Source of the DNA: a virus
Length of the DNA: 53,677 nt
Direction: 5' to 3' (one strand)
Virus record (IMG/VR): IMGVR_UViG_3300020195_000033
Coordinates: 1-53,677 of that record
The notes beneath the pieces are model-generated. The model was given only the letters and a program-made list of their open reading frames with translations. It did no database searches and had not been told where the DNA came from. Within the stretch, counting starts at the first letter, position 1. Each line of letters opens with the position of its first letter. Of this stretch, positions 24,696 through 32,684 are shown in pieces. Both the position numbers and the translations under genes were made by a program.

Positions 24696-26099
24696 CTAGA
24701 GAGCGCTGAGCGAGCCTGCACGACTGATACCAGTGCCGCCAGCCTTGATCCCGAGGCCGTGTAACACCCAAACGAGCGCGTCGAGCCGGTCAGGTGAACC
24801 GTCGCCCGCCTTCTCCTCACCAAACACCCAGGAAGTCATCATTTCTTCAAGCAGATCGAGTCCCTTGACGTGCCAGATACGAAACGGAGGATTCGGTGCT
24901 GCCGCCCGTTCGTAGGCTGTCGCCGCCGGGATCGTCCGCTGCTCCTTCGACTTCGACGCGCTCACCGGGGACAGCCGAACGTCAGTGTGATCGCCACCGC
25001 CCGCTTCTTTCCACACTGACAGCCAAGTGTCCTTGCCTTGATTGTCCTCGATCACGACAGTACGCGCCCCGTACTTCACCGCGGCGGCGAGACAGATGCG
25101 CGCAGCCCCGACCGGGGAAGTCTTGCAAGTCAGATCGTCGATCACGAACACGTCACCGTTCGCTGTCTTGCCAGCCACGACGATGCCGTGAGCGTCAGAC
25201 TTGTCTTTCGACGTGACCGCCGGGTCCCAGCCGATCACGACTTTCGTGAACACAGCCGGGAGCGCGTTCTGAACGATCCACTCTGTACGCCACTGCGCTC
25301 CCTCAACGTCATCCAACTCGCGACCATGAATCTCCTGCAAACCGAGCCGAGTCCCTTCGTACCGGTCAAGGACAAGACGAACGAACGACGGCGCAAGATT
25401 CGAGATGTTCTCATACGTCGACCCCTCCGTGAGTACCGTCCGCGTGTCGCGCGCTAGGACACGCAGCCAACGCCTACGCTTCGGTGTGCCAGTCAGGATC
25501 GCTTTCGGATTCCCCAACCGGTTGCCGAGCATCGCGTTGTTCCACGCATCCTCACCGTAGGACCAACTTGACGGCTCATCCCCAGCGACAAGATCAGACT
25601 GCAACCCGCGCAGCGCGTCAGGGTCCTCGCCGGAACGTATGTGACCGATCGCCCCGTTCGGCCACGTCAACAACCGCTTCGACGGCTCATACAACGGACG
25701 CGACTCCGGCGGATGAACAGCGAGCAGCCCGGAGAGCGGACCTTCGATCATCACGTCGCGCGCTTCAGCCGCGGTCGGCCCGATGAACGTCACCGCTTTC
25801 GACAACCCGCGCGACACCCGGTTCCGAACGGTCTCCGACAACGTTCTCGACTTCCCAGCCCCTCGACCTGCACGAATATACCAAGTGTCCCAATCATCAT
25901 GATCGGGTGGTAGCTGCGACGGGCGCGCCCATAGCGACTCCCAAGAGTACGGAAGCACGTCAGCGCGTTCATGCGCAGTGAACGTGTCAATGAACGCCGC
26001 TACAGCTTCAGCGTGATCTTCCGGTGAGATCAGCGCCAGCAGACTGCGCTCGATAGGCGAGAACGTCGCCGGGTCCCTCGTCAGCACCGTGTCGGTCAC
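24696..26099 (-). CDS. Terminase large subunit
   Basis: 467 aa. The ATPase domain has a Walker A-like AGRGAGKSRT (about residues 77-86) and a Walker B region LVAGDEPSSW (about 170-179) following PDALRGLQSD. The C-terminal nuclease domain has conserved acidic positions in VIGWDPAVTSKDKSDAHG, VIEDNQG and SPDRLDALVWVLHGL. It is complete for the family (usual length 450-600). It packages DNA through the portal. A gap of 116 nt holding a strong hairpin separates it from the next gene upstream; the candidate small subunit lies 4.4 kb away. Confidence 0.95.
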   Translation of the reverse strand: MTDTVLTRDPATFSPIERSLLALISPEDHAEAVAAFIDTFTAHERADVLPYSWESLWARPSQLPPDHDDWDTWYIRAGRGAGKSRTLSETVRNRVSRGLSKAVTFIGPTAAEARDVMIEGPLSGLLAVHPPESRPLYEPSKRLLTWPNGAIGHIRSGEDPDALRGLQSDLVAGDEPSSWSYGEDAWNNAMLGNRLGNPKAILTGTPKRRRWLRVLARDTRTVLTEGSTYENISNLAPSFVRLVLDRYEGTRLGLQEIHGRELDDVEGAQWRTEWIVQNALPAVFTKVVIGWDPAVTSKDKSDAHGIVVAGKTANGDVFVIDDLTCKTSPVGAARICLAAAVKYGARTVVIEDNQGKDTWLSVWKEAGGGDHTDVRLSPVSASKSKEQRTIPAATAYERAAAPNPPFRIWHVKGLDLLEEMMTSWVFGEEKAGDGSPDRLDALVWVLHGLGIKAGGTGISRAGSLSAL

Positions 26100-26121
26100 G
26101 ACAACGATGCTAGCTAGTGGG

Positions 26122-26170
26122 GCCGTCGCCCCGCACAGCCCAATGGATCAAATGACTGTGCGGGGACGGC
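26122..26170. terminator. Strong hairpin upstream of the terminase gene
   Basis: CCCCGCACAG (26129-26138) and CTGTGCGGGG (26156-26165) pair perfectly over 10 bp with a 17-nt loop. Flanking GCCGTC/ACGGC extends the stem to about 15 bp with a small bulge. It is the main structure of the 116-nt gap before the terminase gene. It could end transcription from the accessory operon, protect the terminase mRNA, or mark a packaging site. Confidence 0.6.
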
Positions 26171-26215
26171 TGCGACCGTTCAATAGGAAACTGAGGTCGG
26201 CCCCTTGTGCAGCCG

Positions 26216-26662
26216 TTACGCTTGCCAGCACGCTTCAGCGAGCTTGCCGAGATGGTACTCGTCGAGACACGCATCAATGTCAGCCGGTCGCCACCATCGT
26301 TGACGGCACCCTGGCGGCGCGCAGGACGACGGGGGACGTGATTCTCGTTGTAGTGAGCGCAGCGACTCAATCGACCACGGACGCGCCCCAGTCCACAACG
26401 GCTCAACGTCGACCGGGAGCGGGCGTGCGCCGAGCGTCGCCCACTTCGCCAACCGGACGGGCATCCCGTCTAGTTCGGCGCAATCTTCCATCAGTAGCGC
26501 GAGCGGACGCGGGTCTTTCACGACTGAGCGCGCTTTCAGGTTCGACTCGACTACGACCCAGCCGTCGCCGCGGTCAGCGAACGCAGCGAGACGTTGCACC
26601 GGGTCTGAGTAGCTCACCCACAGGAACCGTGCCCCGATCATCGTCGGAGAAACCCTCGACAT
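26216..26662 (-). CDS. Hypothetical protein, 148 aa
   Basis: Starts at ATG 26662. Beta-rich start (RFLWVSYSDPVQRLAAFADR, GWVVVESNLKARS), basic Arg-rich middle and a helical end (DIDACLDEYHLGKLAEACWQA). It overlaps the previous gene by 25 nt. No family recognised. It is the last gene before the terminase hairpin. Confidence 0.6.
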   Translation of the reverse strand: MSRVSPTMIGARFLWVSYSDPVQRLAAFADRGDGWVVVESNLKARSVVKDPRPLALLMEDCAELDGMPVRLAKWATLGARPLPVDVEPLWTGARPWSIESLRSLQRESRPPSSCAPPGCRQRWWRPADIDACLDEYHLGKLAEACWQA

Positions 26663-26979
26663 GAGCCGTCACAGTGAATGGTCGTACCGATCGCTTCGTT
26701 CTCGTAGCCGGGGCCTGAGTCGATCGCTGAGTGCCCTTCGCAAGCTGCTGAAGCGCAGTCCTCGCACACCAGCCGCCCATCAGCGAGCCGGTAAGCGTCA
26801 GCCCACTGGCCCTTATCGTGGCCGGTGTTCCGGTCGACGATGATGTACTCCCCGACCTTCGCGCCGCCCTCAGTGTCGCACTCAGGGTCAGAGCATCGCG
26901 TCTCGTCAAAGTTCATGTCGTCGGGCAGGGTGTCATTGGCCCAGTAGCGCGGCTGACCAATCCGAACAGCGGCAGTCAT
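26638..26979 (-). CDS. Zinc-binding small protein, 113 aa
   Basis: Start at ATG 26979, which overlaps the previous stop (ATGA). Two Cys pairs (ETRCSDPECDTEGG and LVCEDCASAACEGH) can form a zinc site; a further pair is IHCDGSC. Similar small zinc-knuckle proteins recur in the accessory region. Function unknown. Confidence 0.65.
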   Translation of the reverse strand: MTAAVRIGQPRYWANDTLPDDMNFDETRCSDPECDTEGGAKVGEYIIVDRNTGHDKGQWADAYRLADGRLVCEDCASAACEGHSAIDSGPGYENEAIGTTIHCDGSCRGFLRR

Positions 26980-27374
26980 TCGACTTCCAGCATTCCTGGG
27001 TGCTTCTCTTGCCCGAACAGCGGCTCCACAGGAATCGCGGCGAGAACGAGCAGCGTCGACAGCGCGTTCAGAAAGCACGCCAGCACAGCGCCGGTATGCA
27101 AGTTCCTATTCCCGACGAACTTCTCAGTGACGTACTCCGGCTGTAGGTGAAACGTTCCAGCCCACTGATAAGCGCGACCGAAGTTCGATGCGACCCACCA
27201 ACCGTTCGGATGTGCCACGACTCGCCCGTGCGACATGCGACCGCCGCCGACAAGAACGACGTACTGAGTCATATCCCGCGGCGAGAACGACGTACACGAC
27301 GCACCCGACGCGAGGATCGACCGTGCTGCATCCTCCGCCGCCGCCGCGACTTCCTCAGAATCGAACTGGCTCAT
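26976..27374 (-). CDS. Hypothetical protein, 132 aa
   Basis: ATG 27374. The N-terminal helix is followed by strands (TQYVVLVGGGRMSHGRVV, GWWVASNFGRAYQW) and a hydrophobic segment near the C-terminus (VLACFLNALSTLLVLAAIP), possibly membrane-associated. Coupled to the next gene by ATGA. No family. Confidence 0.6.
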   Translation of the reverse strand: MSQFDSEEVAAAAEDAARSILASGASCTSFSPRDMTQYVVLVGGGRMSHGRVVAHPNGWWVASNFGRAYQWAGTFHLQPEYVTEKFVGNRNLHTGAVLACFLNALSTLLVLAAIPVEPLFGQEKHPGMLEVE

Positions 27375-27393
27375 GCTGCCGACGACTTGACAG

Positions 27394-27909
27394 TCACTTC
27401 GCGCCGACTTCGATGAAGCGGTCAGTGGTCAACACTTCGATCGGCTTTTCCCACGGCTGATCGGTCGCTTTCGCGATCACACGAACTGACGTAGTACCGC
27501 TCATGCCGCGAGCGCCCGGGGGTGCCCACAAGTCTGCGCGGGCGGGGCGAAGAACATATCCCTCGGCGTAGCCCTTGTCGCCCAGCGTCGTCCGACGTTT
27601 CGGGAAGTAACTCAGATACTTGCCGGTGCGAACACCGTTCAAGTCGAGCAGCATCCAACGTGTCCCGTACGGCCCGTCGAACGGTCGAGCCGGTACGAAG
27701 TCGCCGTCAGTGGTGAACAGCGCGGGGAACGTAGCCGTCCCGCCGTCGTCGACGATCCGAGCGTCGAGCCGAGCTTTCTGAGCGGACAGATCAGATGCCC
27801 ATTGGCTCAGCGCCCCGTCAGTTCCGCAGCGCTCGAAAGAATCGGCTGCGTCTTGGGCGTGAGCGGCGGCGGTTGCCCGAAGTTCTGCCGCGGTAGTCGT
27901 CGTAGTCAT
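27394..27909 (-). CDS. Hypothetical protein, 171 aa
   Basis: The ATG at 27909 overlaps the stop of the leaderless gene upstream (ATGA), so it belongs to the operator-controlled transcript starting at 28160. Helical start (MTTTTTAAELRATAAAHAQD), then a beta-rich body (GTRWMLLDLNGVRTGKYLSYFPKR, AEGYVLRPARADLW). No family recognised. Confidence 0.65.
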   Translation of the reverse strand: MTTTTTAAELRATAAAHAQDAADSFERCGTDGALSQWASDLSAQKARLDARIVDDGGTATFPALFTTDGDFVPARPFDGPYGTRWMLLDLNGVRTGKYLSYFPKRRTTLGDKGYAEGYVLRPARADLWAPPGARGMSGTTSVRVIAKATDQPWEKPIEVLTTDRFIEVGAK

Positions 27910-28160
27910 TTCGTCACCGACCGCGAACTGATCTTGCCTGTTTCGAGTAGGAGACGCTCAAGGCCGACTCGCGCAGCGGTCACCTTGACGAACGACTCGC
28001 TAACGAAGTCGACAGCGACAGCCACAGCCACAGCGTCACGCGCTGCACACAGTTCGTCGACAGCATCTTCCCAAGCGGACACCGCCTCAGCTATCGCCGT
28101 GTCGTCACGGTTCGCTGATGCCAGCAACTCTTTGATGGACTTCGGTTCAGTAGTTGTCAT
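27906..28160 (-). CDS. Small helical protein, 84 aa, apparently leaderless (regulon member 2)
   Basis: ATG 28160 lies 6 nt after TACAAT; no Shine-Dalgarno. Starts MTTTEPKSIKELLASANRDD, matching the N-terminus pattern of the other leaderless genes, then helices (AIAEAVSAWEDAVDELCAARDAV). Larger open frames reading through from upstream are not needed, because the promoter cassette fixes the start. Confidence 0.7.
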   Translation of the reverse strand: MTTTEPKSIKELLASANRDDTAIAEAVSAWEDAVDELCAARDAVAVAVAVDFVSESFVKVTAARVGLERLLLETGKISSRSVTK

Positions 28161-28166
28161 ACCGTC

Positions 28167-28206
28167 ATTGTACCACCCCACAACGACAGTTACAACGCTA
28201 GTTGTA
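28167..28206 (-). promoter_or_regulatory. Operator-promoter cassette, copy 2: TTGTAA-17-TACAAT with palindrome
   Basis: -35 TTGTAA (28190-28195), -10 TACAAT (28167-28172) preceded by GTGG, palindrome TACAACGCTAGTTGTA (28191-28206, identical core to copy 1). The palindrome contains the TAG stop of the LPXTG gene (28198-28200). Start ATG at 28160. Confidence 0.75.
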
Positions 28207-28653
28207 GGGGTTTCGTTTGCGGCGGTGAGCGAACGACTGAAGCGCCAGCCCAGCGACAGACAAGAACGCCGCAACCCCGACGAGCCAGAACAGCTCGATG
28301 CCAGTCTTGGGTAGCCCCTCGCCGTTCGGTCGATGCGTGCAGTTCGGGTGACTCGCGAACTTCTTGCACCACTGAGCGTATGACAGCGTGGAAGGCGTGC
28401 AAGGCTGAGCGAAGTACGCGCCTGACGGGTAGGTGGCGTCGGGATTGATGCAGAAGTCGGGGAACTGGTAACGACACGGCCAGACACCGCTGAATATGTC
28501 CTGGTAGTAGCAGCCGTTCGGGTCAGCGCGCATTGCTTCCGCTGGGTACCCGGTTCCGGGCGGGGCCTTCTGAGAATCGGCAGCGACCGGAGCGGAGAAC
28601 GCAACCGGGACGAGCAGAGCAAGAACGACAGCTAGCCGCATTGTCTTAGTCAT
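28198..28653 (-). CDS. Secreted cell-wall-anchored LPXTG protein, 151 aa
   Basis: Signal peptide (MTKTMRLAVVLALLVPVAFS, likely cleaved near residue 25), a mature domain of about 85 residues with six cysteines (three possible disulfides), then LPKTG at 114-118, a hydrophobic segment (120-141) and the basic tail RRKR. This is a complete sortase sorting signal, so the mature protein should be covalently attached to the host peptidoglycan during infection. Possible roles are receptor masking or superinfection exclusion; this is inference. It has its own leader box (28659-28673) and a TAGTGT-like -10 upstream. Confidence 0.85.
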   Translation of the reverse strand: MTKTMRLAVVLALLVPVAFSAPVAADSQKAPPGTGYPAEAMRADPNGCYYQDIFSGVWPCRYQFPDFCINPDATYPSGAYFAQPCTPSTLSYAQWCKKFASHPNCTHRPNGEGLPKTGIELFWLVGVAAFLSVAGLALQSFAHRRKRNPYN

Positions 28654-28658
28654 TGGAA

Positions 28659-28673
28659 CACCTTTCGTGTGGG
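28659..28673 (-). promoter_or_regulatory. Leader box CCCACACGAAAGGTG of the LPXTG gene
   Basis: Same leader sequence as before 9888, 23392, 41057 and 47377, with a slightly altered ribosome-binding core (AAAGGTG). A TAGTGT element lies about 20 nt upstream, like the one before 45771. Confidence 0.45.
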
Positions 28674-28729
28674 AGTTTCTAGACTAGAACACTACTCCGT
28701 AGTAGCGGGGGAAGCTACTACCGTTGTAA

Positions 28730-28987
28730 TCAGTCCCAGCCGTCGCAGCCGCAGTAGAAAATGTCCGTCAGCGTCGCCGGGTCTGTCTGCTCGAAGTCGT
28801 GCCCGTCGCGCATCGCTTTCACCATGTGCGGGCGGTTGCGAACGTCGACGTGATGCGCTATCGGGGCGTAGCGACAGTGTTGACACCGGGAAGCGGCGCG
28901 ACGTTCAGCAGTGTCAAAGAACGCCAGCGAAGTCGACGAGGGCCGTTTCTCCCCACAGTGACAGACCGCCATACGAGTCGTGCTCAC
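28730..28987 (-). CDS. Zinc-finger-like small protein, 85 aa
   Basis: GTG 28987 overlaps the upstream stop (GTGA). Cys pairs CHCGE and CQHC, plus FYCGCDGWD at the C-terminus, suggest a metal site. No family. The gene precedes the separate promoter of the LPXTG gene. Confidence 0.6.
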   Translation of the reverse strand: MSTTRMAVCHCGEKRPSSTSLAFFDTAERRAASRCQHCRYAPIAHHVDVRNRPHMVKAMRDGHDFEQTDPATLTDIFYCGCDGWD

Positions 28988-29256
28988 GCGAACCGCCTAC
29001 GTCCATACGGGGTCCACTCTGGGCCTGCCCCGATCACTCGGACAGCGCCTTCGATCGACAACGCTCCGCAGGCCACCTTGCGCCACAGAAGGTCGTCAGG
29101 GGCGCACCAACCGCCGCTACGAGAGCCGAAGCCAGTAACCCTGTCAGCCTGCTCTACAGTGACCCCAGCACGCACCAGCGCCGCTCTGGCCTCAGCTTCA
29201 GACCACGATTCGACAGTCAGCGGGTAGCAGGCGTGATCTTCGACCCAATCGAACAC
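28984..29256 (-). CDS. Hypothetical protein, 90 aa
   Basis: ATG 29256. Helical, acidic N-terminal half (VESWSEAEARAALVRAGVTVEQAD), then GSRSGGWCAPDDLLWRKVACG. The only gene between the methyltransferase relic and the 28987 gene. No family recognised. Confidence 0.6.
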   Translation of the reverse strand: MFDWVEDHACYPLTVESWSEAEARAALVRAGVTVEQADRVTGFGSRSGGWCAPDDLLWRKVACGALSIEGAVRVIGAGPEWTPYGRRRFA

Positions 29257-29289
29257 TGATGCGTGTTCGTCGCAGACGTGACCGGCCCA

Positions 29290-29642
29290 GCCGCCCGCAC
29301 CCTTGTCGAGTCCGTAGCAGGTCGCTTCTGTTCGGATTAGACGTTCGACGACACAGACAGTTCATTTCTAACTATCTCCTTCTACAGCCTGATTGTCAGC
29401 ACCATCTACAAGCTCCCGGGCGCTTCCAGTCGCTCAACAATCAGAGTCGGATCGCGGGGCGACGGGCGGCAGTCGTCGGTGTCCACGGCAGTCTGAACTA
29501 CCACGGAGAGGCAGCAATACGAAACGCGGCGATGGGGATCGATTGGATGAGCCAGCCTGAGTTAGCGCAGGCGATACCGCCAGCATATTCGTACTGGATC
29601 GGGACTCAGATCACAATGCCATTGAGAACCTCAGCTAGCTGA
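29290..29642 (+). pseudogene. C-terminal remnant of a C5 cytosine DNA methyltransferase
   Basis: On the plus strand, against the direction of its neighbours, the frame reads SLLFGLDVRRHRQFISNY, PDCQHH, GRFQSLNNQ, AAVVGVHGSLNYHGEAAIR and AAMGIDWMSQPELAQAIPPA followed by YSYWIGTQI-TMPL. These are the last motifs (target-recognition end and motifs IX-X) of phage C5 methyltransferases. The N-terminal catalytic Pro-Cys, SAM-binding and ENV motifs are absent, and the upstream DNA codes for another gene on the other strand. So it is a 5'-truncated relic. It fills the 349-base stretch without intact genes (29257-29605); its base composition is slightly more AT-rich than its surroundings. Confidence 0.8.
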
Positions 29643-30031
29643 GCACGTAGTCGACGGTTCGCGACCTGTAGCCGCTTGTAGCTCGCCTCCCAATACGCCG
29701 CCCCATGCCCGCCAGCCTTGTGTAGCCGCGCACCGTCAGGCCAGCGCACAGCGAGATGACGAACGACTTCGACGATCGCCTGCTCGATATCACCCGGGCA
29801 TCCACACTGAGCCGCCTGACGGGCCAGCCAGTCTCTCACGTCGACCGGTAGCTGCTCGCGGCGTTGCTCGCGCTGCACAAGCCGCTGCAGCCACGCTGCC
29901 GGTCTGATCTTCGCTAACTCAGCCTGGTCGCGCACCCACGCCGCGGTCGACGGCGGACAGCGGAACCCGAGCATGATCGACGACCGGCGTACCGGGGGCG
30001 GTGGTGCTGTCCCGTCAAGATCGAGAGTCAC
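29606..30031 (-). CDS. Putative ribbon-helix-helix-like protein, 141 aa
   Basis: Start at GTG 30031, overlapping the previous stop (GTGA); ATG 30049 is an alternative. After a proline-rich lead, IMLGFRCPPSTAAWVRDQAE and PAAWLQRLVQREQRRE resemble a strand-helix-helix DNA-binding unit. The C-terminus is helical (SYKRLQVANRRLRAQLAEVL). Its 3' end overlaps the methyltransferase relic on the other strand by 37 nt. Confidence 0.55.
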   Translation of the reverse strand: MTLDLDGTAPPPPVRRSSIMLGFRCPPSTAAWVRDQAELAKIRPAAWLQRLVQREQRREQLPVDVRDWLARQAAQCGCPGDIEQAIVEVVRHLAVRWPDGARLHKAGGHGAAYWEASYKRLQVANRRLRAQLAEVLNGIVI

Positions 30032-30195
30032 AGTTCCGCTCTCCCGCATGACGTGCAGATCACCTTCGACGTGCCGAGCGTCAAGTTCCGTTCTACACCA
30101 GTGAACAGATGAGGTAGACCGCGACGCATCCGACACGCCGATGCCTGAACGGTACGACGCTTCTCCCGGTTCGCTATGCGCGCCTGCTTGCCCAT
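30028..30195 (-). CDS. 55-aa CxxC protein (paralogue of 34663-34830)
   Basis: ATG 30195 overlaps the upstream stop (TGATG). Basic N-terminus (MGKQARIANREKRR), then GLPHLFTGVERNLTLGTSKV followed by ICTSCGRAEL. The block from GLPHLF to VIC is almost identical to the other 55-aa gene at 34.7 kb. One CxxC could pair in a dimer to hold zinc. It may bind nucleic acid; function unknown. Confidence 0.75.
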   Translation of the reverse strand: MGKQARIANREKRRTVQASACRMRRGLPHLFTGVERNLTLGTSKVICTSCGRAEL

Positions 30196-30362
30196 CAGTC
30201 GACACAGCGCGGGCAGAACGGGAGCGGACGTTCATCGCCGCGCTGCTGCAACACCCAACCGCGAGCGCTCAACGCCGACATGATCGACCCAAGAGCCGCA
30301 GGGATATGCACCGTCGTCTGCGCAGCGCACGACGGGCTAGCGCAAGTGAATACCGTGTTCAT
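30195..30362 (-). CDS. Zinc-ribbon small protein, 55 aa
   Basis: ATG 30362 overlaps the preceding stop (ATGA). FTCASPSCA near the N-terminus and PFCPRCVD at the C-terminus give a four-cysteine ribbon. The longer frame upstream is only the opposite reading of the terminase-small gene. Function unknown. Confidence 0.7.
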   Translation of the reverse strand: MNTVFTCASPSCAAQTTVHIPAALGSIMSALSARGWVLQQRGDERPLPFCPRCVD

Positions 30363-30532
30363 GACACTTCGACAAGGTGATGACGTTTCACCCACAGCCA
30401 CGTCGACAGCGATGCTGAGTCGACCCGTAGCAACTCCCCTGCGCTTCCAGTGATCTGCCAGTCGCGTGCGTCGCCAGGGAGATCGCACATGGCGAGCCGG
30501 AAACGAAGATGACGTTCGCTGACCCTCTTCAT
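30359..30532 (-). CDS. Hypothetical small protein, 57 aa
   Basis: ATG 30532 overlaps the stop of the small-terminase candidate (ATGA) and its own stop overlaps the next start. Sequence starts MKRVSERHLRFRLAMCDLPG and ends LWVKRHHLVEVS. Mixed, basic. No family. Confidence 0.65.
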   Translation of the reverse strand: MKRVSERHLRFRLAMCDLPGDARDWQITGSAGELLRVDSASLSTWLWVKRHHLVEVS

Positions 30533-31182
30533 TCGGTTGCAGTCGTTTCGATCGCAGGCTGAGAGAACCGGGAGACGATCTGAGCCATCCGTTCAGCAAC
30601 AAGATCAGCGACAGCCGACGAATCGGTTTGATCGTGAACCGTGATCGCCAACGTCGCCTTCTTCCCGTACACAGACGGCTCCAAATGTTCCAGCCGCCAT
30701 TGCACCATCCCCGAATCGGGCAGCGTCCGCTCAACAGTCTCGACCGTTTCGACGAGCGCGCCAGCCGAGTCTTTCTTGATACGTGTCGACTTGACTTCGA
30801 CACCGCCGCGTGCGATCTGCTCCGAAACAACGGTGAGACGGGCCACCTGAGAGCCGTGCGCTCGCACGGTACGCTCAGCGAAGATCGCCATGTCCTGCTG
30901 ATCGGGGGTGAAGTCTGTCTCCCACCCTGCGCCGGAGTTGAGTCGGGCGACGACGAGCTGGCCTTCGCGCATCCACGTCAGATACTCAGACGCTACGACT
31001 CCCGCTGCTGCTGCCGCGGTGACCGGGTGAACACCTGCGTCGATCTGCGACACGATGTAGTCACCGATCGTTGTCGGTTTCCCAGCGGTCAGATCGGACG
31101 GTAGGAGCGTCGAGATTGTCGGGCGTAGCGGGCGCGGCGGTGTCAGCCTGAACGACTGCGAACGATCCAACGTGTCAGTCAT
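30529..31182 (-). CDS. Terminase small subunit candidate (HTH)
   Basis: 217 aa. A helix-turn-helix-like N-terminal half (TTIGDYIVSQIDAGVHPVTA, AAAAGVVASEYLTWMREGQ) followed by a helix (AIFAERTVRAHGSQVARLTV) and GMVQWRLEHLEPSVYGKKATL. The last motif (WxLExxxPxxYG) is frequent in phage small terminases. Family role: recognising packaging sites on DNA. It is separated from the large subunit by 4.4 kb of accessory genes, and coupled to the ParB-methyltransferase gene. Confidence 0.7.
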   Translation of the reverse strand: MTDTLDRSQSFRLTPPRPLRPTISTLLPSDLTAGKPTTIGDYIVSQIDAGVHPVTAAAAAGVVASEYLTWMREGQLVVARLNSGAGWETDFTPDQQDMAIFAERTVRAHGSQVARLTVVSEQIARGGVEVKSTRIKKDSAGALVETVETVERTLPDSGMVQWRLEHLEPSVYGKKATLAITVHDQTDSSAVADLVAERMAQIVSRFSQPAIETTATE

Positions 31183-32684
31183 TTTTGTTGACCTATCAAG
31201 AAATCACCCAACGTCGTCCGCTTCAACACATGGCCGGGGTCTGTCGCTGCTGCGGCGAAGTCGTGAGACTGGCCGGTCGATTCCAACACAGGTTTGATCC
31301 CGGTAGTGAGCTGGAACCGCTTGCAGATTATGTCGCAGTAGCCCTTCGAGATTTCCGTGCCGAAGCCGACTCGCGACTGATTGTGAGCGGCGAGCAACGT
31401 CGACCCTGAACCCATGAACGGGTCGAACACGTTGTCGCCAGCGTCGGTGTATGCGCGGATGAACCATTCGGGCAGGCCGACCGGGAACGCCGCAGTGTGG
31501 CCAGTCGCATCATGGGAGCCGTTGAACGTCGGTAGCCGGTTACTCGGATACGCCATCCCATGCTCCGTGTATTCGCCTGGGGCAGTGTTCTGGCCTTGTG
31601 TCTTAGACATTCCGCTTGACGAACCGTTCCGGCGTTTCTTGCGACCCGCACCGATCGCAGCGAACCCGTTGCCTTGAGCGTCCTGCCATGAAGTGTTGCC
31701 GCCGCCAGGGCCGACGTTGATCGGCACATTGTCGGACGGGTGGCGCACCTCGTCGGGTCGCATCTTCCATTCGCCTCGGGCGAACTGGTAGATCGGCTCA
31801 AAATTGTTCTTGAACCGGCGAGTCACGCTCTTCGGGACACCGTTACGTTCCCAACAAAACTCGGTCGCGAAATGCCAACCCCACTCACGAACATGAGCAA
31901 TCACCAAGTCGAACACGTAGAGGCTCGTATCGAGTCCATCCGCCGAGGTTTTGATGTTCACGAACCAAGAACCGTCAACCGTCAGATTCGCTGCCACATT
32001 CGCCGCGACCGCCGCGAACCATTCGACATACTCGTCGGGCTTGATCGGTGTGAACCCCGATCCGGGGTCGTAGACCCGCTGCTCCGCGTACGGCGGTGAA
32101 GTGAACGCAAGATTGATCTTCGCCCCCGCCAACAACCGCGTCACGTCCTGCTCGTCGCGTGAAGAACCGCAAAGTAGCCGGTGAGGGCCGAGTAGCCACA
32201 GATCGCCAGGCACAGTGATAGCGGGCGCATAATCGACCTCGATCACATCAGGCGTGGACGTTTCAGGCTCAGCAGCAGCGAGTTGCGCCATCAGATCGGA
32301 CAGGTCACCCGCGGCGAACCCTGTGCCAGCGAACCCCGCCGCCGTCTCACTGAGCTGGGACAGAAGCCCAACGAGAGTCGACGAATCGTAGGTGCCGCTG
32401 TCGCTTGTCTGATTGTCGTTCAGCAGGATTCTGAGCGCCTCTTCGTCGTCAACGTCAAGGAACATGACCGGCACGAACAGATCGCCGCCACGCTTCAACA
32501 TGCGATGCCGATGATTCCCGGCGATGATCGACCGCGACGATTCTTGAACGATCACCGCACCGTAGAAACCGTGCGCGTCGATCGACGCTTCAATCGCAGT
32601 CTCATCACCACGCCGCGGATTCAGGGGATGCTCCCCGATCGAGTCGATCAGTACTGCCGGGTCGTACCGTTGCGCGACGATCAT
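31179..32684 (-). CDS. ParB-domain DNA methyltransferase
   Basis: 501 aa. The N-terminal ParB/Srx-like domain has IIAGNHRHRML (about residues 53-63) after HPLNPRR. The C-terminal amino-methyltransferase has TSPPY (195-199), the catalytic motif of N4/N6 enzymes, and VFDPFMGSGSTLL (419-431), the SAM-binding motif, in the beta order. The family is widespread in phages and thought to modify phage DNA against restriction. Immediately upstream of the small terminase, so it may also mark packaged DNA. Both catalytic motifs are intact. Confidence 0.9.
   Translation of the reverse strand: MIVAQRYDPAVLIDSIGEHPLNPRRGDETAIEASIDAHGFYGAVIVQESSRSIIAGNHRHRMLKRGGDLFVPVMFLDVDDEEALRILLNDNQTSDSGTYDSSTLVGLLSQLSETAAGFAGTGFAAGDLSDLMAQLAAAEPETSTPDVIEVDYAPAITVPGDLWLLGPHRLLCGSSRDEQDVTRLLAGAKINLAFTSPPYAEQRVYDPGSGFTPIKPDEYVEWFAAVAANVAANLTVDGSWFVNIKTSADGLDTSLYVFDLVIAHVREWGWHFATEFCWERNGVPKSVTRRFKNNFEPIYQFARGEWKMRPDEVRHPSDNVPINVGPGGGNTSWQDAQGNGFAAIGAGRKKRRNGSSSGMSKTQGQNTAPGEYTEHGMAYPSNRLPTFNGSHDATGHTAAFPVGLPEWFIRAYTDAGDNVFDPFMGSGSTLLAAHNQSRVGFGTEISKGYCDIICKRFQLTTGIKPVLESTGQSHDFAAAATDPGHVLKRTTLGDFLIGQQK

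Noticed and set aside
30195-30830. Long minus-strand frame as one 211-aa gene
   Set aside because: The first two-thirds are a shifted reading of the small-terminase gene and of the 57-aa gene; only the last 55 codons, with an ATGA-coupled start, have zinc-ribbon character.
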